Made by a program: the position numbers and the translations under genes
Notes under the pieces: model-generated
Told to the model about the DNA's origin: nothing
Database searches by the model: none
What the model saw: the letters and a program-made list of their open reading frames with translations, nothing else
Part shown: positions 57,169-64,000 of the stretch, piece after piece
Layout: each line of letters begins with the position of its first letter
How positions within the stretch are numbered: the stretch's first letter is position 1
Assembly (NCBI GenBank): GCA_022497145.1
Contig: MU385859.1
Coordinates: 62,001-126,000, forward strand
Direction of reading: 5' to 3'
DNA length: 64,000 bases
Source of the DNA: Rostrohypoxylon terebratum
Taxonomy: Eukaryota; Ascomycota; Sordariomycetes; Xylariales; Hypoxylaceae

Positions 57169-58393
57169 TTTGGTTTTGATCTTTGGTGATATTGTAGAGT
57201 GTTAATATAGTACTACTCGTGAAGCCTATGGTTAACTAACTTTCAACCTTCGGAAGATAGAGGGGGAAATGAACTCACCTTCTAAGAAGTAACAAAGAAC
57301 AGTATTCTATGTAGTATTAGGTAATCTGCTACATGTGAAGTATTCGCATTCCATCGTCATTTTCCGAGATACCTTGATGCAGTTTTATGTTGCGAGGCAC
57401 TCCGCTTCTCCTGACAGGACGGAGCCGACACGGTCAGCGACGGCTTCAATCGACTCCAACCTTCCCCACGTAATTGTGTCACACCAGGCTCATGTTCCAC
57501 TTCGACGCCTACTTCCGATAATTCCGAGACTTTGGATAACGGACTTAACCTGACATCATCATCGGCGTTTTCAGGCGGGTTAGCTAAAGTCCAAGTAGGG
57601 AATTTTCAGTGTATGTTGTCAGAGCTCAGCAATGACCTCCTTTCCCGCTCTTACCTAGGTCCTAGGCAGTTAATTTCCTCGTATACGTAGATGAAATTTG
57701 AAGCGTGGATTTGGCGATATGCGAAGATAACAGTATTCTGTACGATCTTCATTGCATGCATTATCTCGATCCACGAGAGAGATTTATGGTAGCGAGAGAA
57801 TGTGACGTTATTGGGAATTACTATATTCGGACTTGAGGCCTTGAAAAGAGCCAATTAAATCATCCATGTAGCTGTGGTTAGGTTAAGGGCTAAGCTTCCC
57901 GTTTTGATTTTGGCAAGTATGTACTATGCAGACTCTTGTTGTCTTTCTCTAAACATTTCCAGGGAATCAGTCATAGGCACCTGTTGCGATATTTTCCAAT
58001 GGCGATCTTATGATGGTCTATCAACACACCGGAACCGATTCGGCCAAAATACCCTGTCTACGGATGATCGGCAGGAATCCTCGTCCGTTAACTTCCAAAT
58101 TCGTCGCTTGAGGTCACGACCAAGGTAAGAATGGATTTAAATATCAACGATCAGGCACCGGGCTAAGAAATCGTCTGGAGTTAAGAGTTTGGTCCAGACA
58201 ACGCTTTAGCCTTACGTTCCAAAACGAAGCCAATCTGCACACCACCAACGGATATCCCCAAAGCTATCCTGCGAGAAAGTCTCAGAGTCCGGAGATGTTT
58301 TATATCGATATTCCGCCTATTCCCGCGCATGTGCGCCATGCGCCGCGAATACGCACTTGATTCCCATATCGGCGAGACCAATTCGAAACCGTG
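57169..58393. other. Shared promoter region of dehydrogenase and MFS genes
   Basis: A 1.2-kb divergent spacer. No gene is supported. ACCTAGGTCCTAGGC lies near 57654 and several short frames have no domains. Co-regulation of the two flanking genes is possible from the arrangement only. Confidence 0.5.
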
Positions 58394-60397
58394 ATGTCTT
58401 TCACCGAATCGCTTTTCAAAAACTCGTTCTGGAGCTACGAACCACACGACATCGTGCTTCGTCGGCTGAGCGACATAAACACGATACCAGCCGATAATAA
58501 CTCGGTAGCCGATCAGCCAGAGCGTCAGTCTCGGTTCTCCGTTAGTAGCGAAGATGAGCGACCCGCGAGCTCGAGATCTTCTAACCCTATCGCTTCGCGC
58601 CTGTCGCAAGGCCCGCAGTGGATTGCACAACTAGACAAGGCTCTTCCACCAATTCCGCGCGCCCATCGCCTCACGAAAAGACAGCGGAAAATAAGCGTCA
58701 GGAGCTCGGAGCTGAATCCCATCGATGAAATATCTTGGCCGATGCCGCCTGGGGTGAAAGCACCACCATTGCTATCGAACGATCCCACCTACATGGTCGA
58801 TAAGATGTCGATGTCTCACGCATTACTGTTTGTCATAATAATTAGTATGGCTCAACTATGTGCTCGTAGGTATAATGACACCCTTGATTCCTACCCTTGT
58901 TTGGTTCTTGCCCACCTACCTGCTAATATGGACTTTAGAAGCAGGCATCGGCCAGACATTGGCAATCTCTCGTGAAATGGGGGCTACTTTTGGTGTGACT
59001 AATACTAGAAACCTGATATGGGCCCTTGCTGGTTATAGTCTGGCAATCGGTAGCTTCCTGCTCATAGCAGGCAGGCTGGGTGATATTTATGGGCACAAGA
59101 AGATCTTTCTCGCTGGGTTCGTCTGGTCTGCACTGTGGTCTGCTGTCTCCGGAGCAGCGTTTTACTCGGCCTATCCTCTCTTCGTCTTCTCCCGAGTGTT
59201 CCATGGTCTAGGCGTTGCCGCTTCTATCCCAAACGGATTTGCCCTTATAGGAGTCGCATATCGCCCCGGGAAGCAGAAGGCCATGGCTTTTACATTCATC
59301 GCAATGATGGGGCCTGTAGGCATAGCACTTGGTTCAGTGAGTGCGAGTTTGCTTGCATCCGTTTGGTGGCCTGTAACATATTGGGCTTCCACAGGGATAT
59401 TGCTCGTTATTGCCGGACTAGGACAATTGATAATTCCCAAACTCACCCAAGAGGATGAGTTGCCTGGTAGTATAACTGCCATTATAAAAGAACTTGATTT
59501 ACCAGGAGCTATCACGGGGACATCGGCCCTCGTGCTTATAAGTTTCGCCTGGAATCAAGCCCCATTGGTGGGGTGGAAAGAGCCTCATCTCTGGATTGCC
59601 CTTATTCTCGGTACCTTACTTGTCGTGTTATTTGGGCTCATCGAGAGTTACTATGCCCCTAAGCCGCTTATTCCTTTTTATGTCCTCAAGTTCGATGTGT
59701 GTCTCATCCTCATAGCAGGGGCATGTGGGTGGTCTTGTTTTGGGATTTGGGCTCTATATACCTGGCAATTCGTTGAAAATATTCGCGGCGTCTCTCCACT
59801 TTTGGTATGTCTGGACATATTCAACACGCATCCAAATAGCCAGGCTAACTCGTGTTTCGTTTATAGGCCGCCGCGTATCTTAGCCCTTGCATTATCGTCG
59901 GTTGTTTGGCTACGCTATCAATGAGTCTCGTCCTCCACCGCTTCGGGGCACTTATCATCGTATCTTTCTCCCTCCTGAGCTTTACACTGGGATCTGCGCT
60001 TGCCGTGACGATGCCGGCCGTTCAGAGCTACTGGTCTCAGTTATTCATATCTGTAATAGTAGTATCTTGGGCGATGGATACAGGCTTTCCTATCACAGCA
60101 CTCACAATATCAAATGTCGCCAAAATAAAAGATCAAGGGATAGCTGCGAGTCTCGTTAGTACCGCCATGAACTACAGCGTTTCAATCGGACTCGGCATCT
60201 CCAGGACCATAGAGTCTTATGCGAATAGGAGCGGAATATCAATCGAGAATAAGTTGATCGGGTACAGAGCGGCTCTTTACACCGCTCTTGGCCTAGCAGG
60301 ACTGGGTACGCTTATCTGTTTCGCGTTCCTCCTACAAACACTATTAAGAGAGCGAGTGAAACTTTTTCGCCGTCGTGAAGTTACCGAAGGGAAATGA
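58394..60397 (+). CDS. MFS transporter, drug:H+ antiporter-2-like
   Basis: Three exons, 58394-58865, 58939-59804 and 59867-60397, give 622 aa. The 73-bp intron (GTAGGT, GCTAAT, TTTAG) joins MAQLCA to QAGIGQTLAI; the 62-bp intron (GTATGT, TATAG) joins SPLL to AAAYLSP. A ~135-residue hydrophilic N-terminus (Ser/Arg/Pro-rich) precedes about 12-14 predicted membrane spans. The MFS motif A variant GRLGDIYGHKK lies after the second span and SRVFHGLGVAASIPNGFALIGV marks the next conserved region. Further spans are WWPVTYWASTGILLVIAGLG, ITGTSALVLISFAW and LWIALILGTLLVVLFGLIES. Family knowledge: proton-coupled exporters of small molecules in the plasma membrane. The substrate is unknown. The divergent reductase next door may handle a related metabolite. 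The start ATG at 58394 is preceded by an in-frame GTG. Confidence 0.9.
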
Positions 60398-61844
60398 TCA
60401 TTATGGTTGAAGTGAGACCCTGATGCTCTCAACTTTGAAATGGAATCGTTTCTTTTAATAAAGATTTCACCGACTTTCGTCAATACCTATGACATATGTT
60501 ACGAATGGTGACCCCTCGGAGACAGGTTGTATATCGCATCTCTCGGTGCCGACCTCGACTATAGAGGAGAGAGCTCATAATTCTAACAATCATTAGATTA
60601 GCCGTGAACACAAAATTGCGGATTTTCAAACAACTGGAAAGGGCCATGCTTGGAGATCTTGCATCGAACATAACTGAAGACGCCAAACAACTCCGGGACG
60701 TCCCCCAAAAGCTCCCGATGGTCGGCTGAGCAAGAATGCTTGGCCTTAGAAAATTACGACGATTGATGGAGCTACAACTTATGAGCGTAACCTGTTCGTC
60801 ATCCTGAGCTAGCTGCTGCAATCCCCTGAAAGAATTCTCTCAATTTCGGAATAAACGATTCACTTATCGTTGGTCCTGGAGGTTGGGGTGGAATAACGGT
60901 GTCGGAATTGATCACAATGTGAACTTAGAATCTACTTGGTACACCCCCACGCAACGACCCCCAAAACAACGTTCTATCAACTTCTGTCTGGTGTTTGATG
61001 ATGAGACATGGAAGCAACTTGAGCGATTGGTGAGATGGGGAAAGTATCTTAGTGAAATCAGTACTTACCTAGTAGTAAATCAGTTGTCCACCCTAATAGT
61101 ATCTGAAATTTATAAGTCAGAACACGGGGTTTATTATATTCTTCTTATATTATGAGCCTGTAGCCTGGTATGAAACGACATTACTCGCGTAAAGGATTTG
61201 AGGACCTTGGAGGTGAGATTCTCTACACGTTGGAAGCAAAAAGCAGGTGCTGTAACTGACTACAATCACAAACTTCACTACGGCTTATTCATTCAAACGT
61301 GGCAAATAATTGGAGTCTATTCATCCACTTAACATATAAAAAATTGCCCCTGAATCTAGATAAAACCAAACCTTGTTATTGAGAGGGAATGAGGTTATTT
61401 GTACAATACAGGATACCCCAGATTACCTAGAGGTATGCATTAGTACCACACTACCTATTATAGCATGTGAAAGTATTGTACAGTACCACTGGATTGCACT
61501 GCCCCACCTTCGGCATCAAAACTGTAACAAACAGGAGGAGGAGCTATGGCCAAATGACGTGTATATTGCCCCTCGCCCATTCACTAGTAGAGGCTTGTGA
61601 TTGGAATCAGGTGTTGAAGAGGAAGCCGCGTGTTAACGAGGCCTCCAAAAACCTGGTAGCTTCTAGATCCGACTATTTTAATTACAATCATACTTTTTAA
61701 AGATCTTCATTTTCTACACATACAATTTCTCACCTTGTTTTTTTCAATACCTAACGTCGGGACCTGCTGAACTATTCGTTAGTACGATCAAGTATAATAT
61801 AGCATCACTAAACTACCCCTCACTTCCTCACTTACAAGAGCATA
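60398..61844. other. Intergenic spacer
   Basis: No gene is supported. It holds a candidate poly(A) signal just after the MFS stop and AT-rich sequence. A pyrimidine-rich stretch (CTCACTTCCTCACTTAC) lies directly upstream of the RRM gene. Confidence 0.5.
60457..60462 (+). terminator. Candidate poly(A) signal of the MFS gene
   Basis: AATAAA lies about 60 bp after the TGA stop at 60397, a fitting position for cleavage and polyadenylation. This is a consensus match only. Confidence 0.5.
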
Positions 61845-62896
61845 ATGGCTGCGAATCTCACTGTTCTCGTGAAGAACATCCACGCCGAGGCGGATGATAA
61901 GGAGGTCAAAGACTTCTTTAGTTTCTGGTAAGTTTATCATATTTTATTTTGCGATAATGCGATATTGCACTCGTATGCTTATGAAATTCTTCTCAATAGC
62001 GGCAAGATTACCGAAATCAAAATTACACCGGGCGAGGGCAACACCAAAGACGCTAGCGTTACATTTGAGAAGGAGACCGCCGCCAAGACAGCGCAGCTCC
62101 TGAATAACACGCAGCTCAAGGGATCCCAGATCTCGGTAATCCCCGCCGATGGCAAGTCTGACGATGGCACTCCTCATACTACCAATGCCGACCGTGATAC
62201 CGACGAGATCACCCAAGAAGAGAAGCCCAGAAGTCGTATTCTAGCAGAGTACCTTGCTCACGGATACGTCGTTGGCGATGCTGCACTTCAACGCGCGATC
62301 GAGCTCGACCACCAGCACGGCGTCACCAACCGCTTCCGCGAAACTCTGATCAACCTCGACAAGAAGTACCACGCCACCGAGAGAGCCAAGGCGACTGACC
62401 AGTCGTACGGCATCAGCACCCGAGCCAACAGCCTCTTCAGCGGTCTCAGCTCGTACTTTGAGAAGGCCACGAGCTCTCCCACCGGCAAGAAGCTGGTGAA
62501 GTTCTACACCGATGGCCAGCGCCAAGTGCAGGATATCCATGCCGAGGCGCGCCGTCTGGCCGATCTTAAGAAAGAAGAGCACGGAGGCAGCGCGTACAAA
62601 GCTTCCGGGCTAGAGAGATTCCTTGGCAAGGAGAAGGAACATGCCGCCCAACCGGCTACTTGTAAGTAATTGTTCTATTTACACATGCCAGACTGAGTGG
62701 CTTCAATATCTCTGGTTGCATCATTTGGAAATTATTCCAATGCAGAGAAATTCGCTCATGTTGGATTAAATAACAGAGCAGTCACTGACTATTTTTTTTA
62801 GCGTCGGTTCCCGCACCTGGCCCTCAGGCTGGTACAGCGCAATCTACCCCGCTAGCCCCTACTGAGGCTATTCCCGCTACAGCACCTGGAAACTGA
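61845..62896 (+). CDS. vip1: RRM-domain protein of the Vip1 type
   Basis: Three exons, 61845-61927, 62000-62661 and 62802-62896, give 279 aa. Introns are 72 and 140 bp with GTAAGT donors and TAG acceptors. Residues ~4-75 form an RRM: LTVLVKNIHAEADDKEVKDFFSFCGKITEIKI gives the RNP2-like strand and helix, and KDASVTFEKETAAKTAQLL the RNP1 position (weakly conserved). The rest is mostly helical, with YLAHGYVVGDAALQRAIELDHQHGVTNRFRETLINLDKKYHATERAKATDQ, KKLVKFYTDGQRQVQDIHAEARRLADLKK, and a Pro/Ala-rich tail of 32 residues in exon 3. Family knowledge: conserved fungal Vip1 proteins, first named in fission yeast; a role in RNA binding or stress is supposed but not settled. The first exon is short and is joined at FC|GK. 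Confidence 0.9.
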
Positions 62897-63392
62897 GAAA
62901 TCATAGGGGATGAAAGAGATAATTGGTATGGTGCCGTTACGACTTCATGACTCGGAAATGGATTCTAGGTTATATAGCTTAGTCTTATCAAGCTAATTCA
63001 ATACGATTGTGTTTGACGATATGTCTATTCTCCTGAAATGAATTATTCTGGCTTTAAGGATTGGCTTACCTCCAGGGCTCTCACTTGGAAATCAATTACA
63101 GCGTAGCTGCGTTTCCTAGGTGCCTGCCTTTCAACGCTGTAGAACCCCACAGTCGCTATTATCACTCACTAACGGCAAGTGATCACCCTCTAGGTTCTGT
63201 CTTTACAAGACATAATCACAAGCTTGGATCAGAAGAGACGCTTGGTGATAACAATGGTTTCAATTGAATTTCATTCGTCTAATTGTATGTTGTCTAGCCC
63301 CTCATTATGCTATACTTGGAACTTTTCCCATTAAAAAAGCATTCTGCTGGTGTACATAATTCTTCCTGATCACTCAAAATAATTCCCGCTTC
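62897..63392. other. Convergent intergenic spacer
   Basis: About 0.5 kb between converging genes. It contains AT-rich 3' sequence and no supported gene. Confidence 0.5.
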
Positions 63393-63688
63393 TTAGGACG
63401 ACGATGGCTTCGCAGACTTGGCGAACTTTTGTTCTACTGCGTCCTCAAGAGGTCCCCTGGGGTTGGAGGTTAAGTTCTGTAATCGAACATATGTCAGATA
63501 ATACTGCCGTATATGAAGAATTGGATGATCGGTGGTTAGTGGCTAACCTTAAGTTGATCCTGTAGAGATTCCCGCTTGTTGGGTGTTTCGTCTGTACCTT
63601 GCCCAGAAGCAGGTGTATCCTTAAGCTGAGGGCCGGTCTGGCGCTCAGGGGGAGGTGACTGACGACCTTGGTTTGATGGAGACGACAT
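63393..63688 (-). CDS. Small conserved fungal hypothetical protein (74 aa)
   Basis: Two exons, 63688-63548 and 63476-63393, give 74 aa. The 71-bp intron runs GTTAGC to TTACAG, with CTAAC near its start and CTGAC near its end as candidate branch sites. The protein starts MSSPSNQGRQSPPPERQTG, continues through GTDETPNKRESLQDQLK, and after splicing NLTSNPRGPLEDAVEQKFAKSAKPSSS. It is polar and Pro/Ser/Gln-rich, so likely disordered, with an amphipathic end segment. I believe this type of short protein, with a PRGPLEDxxxxKFAK-like end, is common in ascomycetes, but its function is unknown to me. It is too short and spliced to appear as one open frame; a longer frame covering the same DNA in another phase reads as noise. 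Confidence 0.75.
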
Positions 63689-64000
63689 GGCGAGTGAAAG
63701 TTGTGAATGTTACAAGATTTAGGAATTTTATAGATAGGTATCTTTGGAATGCAATGATTTGCAGTTCTGATTAGGTACTGGATGATGAAGTTTGAGATTT
63801 CGAATAGCTTAGGCCTTCCTAGTAGCAGTGTTTGAGTCGACTTAAATACAACTTTCGGAGCTTTCAATGAGTATGCAAGAGATCGGTAATATCACAAGCA
63901 AATAGTACCAGACCCTATGAGAGTCTAACATGACCAGATACTGAAACGTAGTTTGACATCAGAGCCATCATCTATGCCGTCATCTTCACATATTCCGGTG
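63689..64000. other. Upstream region at the right edge
   Basis: 312 bp upstream of the small minus-strand gene, ending at the window edge. It should hold its promoter. I see no other gene. Confidence 0.4.

Noticed and set aside
63445..63867. 140-codon minus-strand frame at the right edge
   Set aside because: It is in a different phase from the spliced 74-residue gene, which has cleaner splice sites and conserved-looking ends; the long frame reads through the presumed promoter.

Overview
The window is nuclear DNA of a filamentous ascomycete (Pezizomycotina). The sequence shows short introns (44-140 bp) with GT...AG ends, often with a CTAAC/CTGAC-like branch motif, intron-free genes between them, wide intergenic spaces, and a HET-domain gene, a family typical of these fungi. 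A Sordariomycete, perhaps Xylariales, is my guess from gene style and abundant ACCTAGGT-type intergenic motifs; it is not proven. I saw no prokaryotic, viral, CRISPR or rRNA features and no convincing tRNA.

Layout. 0-12 kb: an unidentified gene cut by the left edge (-), a nucleolar SRP40/Nopp140-like protein (+), an adenosine-deaminase-like enzyme with three exons (+), and a polytopic membrane protein (+). 12.2-14.1 kb: an AT-rich, CpG-poor spacer. 14-18 kb: an FAD-dependent oxidoreductase (+), a GC-rich GNAT acetyltransferase (+), then a hairpin-rich spacer. 21-33 kb: mostly housekeeping, with a long coiled-coil protein (+), a BYE1-like PHD/TFIIS/SPOC transcription factor (-), proteasome subunit alpha-3 (+) and a GMPPA-type mannose-1-phosphate guanylyltransferase (+). 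34-38 kb: a single-pass membrane protein (-) and a HET-domain protein (-). 38-56 kb is strikingly gene-poor; the only supported gene is a low-complexity hypothetical protein at 44.3-45.5 kb (-). 56-64 kb: an iron-dependent alcohol dehydrogenase/maleylacetate-reductase-like enzyme (-) divergent from an MFS transporter (+), a Vip1-type RRM protein (+) and a small conserved fungal protein (-).

Most genes look like independent cellular functions (proteasome, GDP-mannose supply, transcription elongation, nucleolus, RNA binding). The only pair suggesting joint work is the divergent dehydrogenase and MFS transporter. No complete secondary-metabolite cluster or transposon was found. The least explained signals are a cluster of perfect hairpins at 17.96-18.38 kb, a dispersed family of CCTAGG-centred palindromes, the 18-kb gene-poor tract, and an Asp-to-Asn difference in the active-site motif of the deaminase-like enzyme. 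Splice sites and starts were chosen by eye from reading frame and family similarity. No alignment or search was run.
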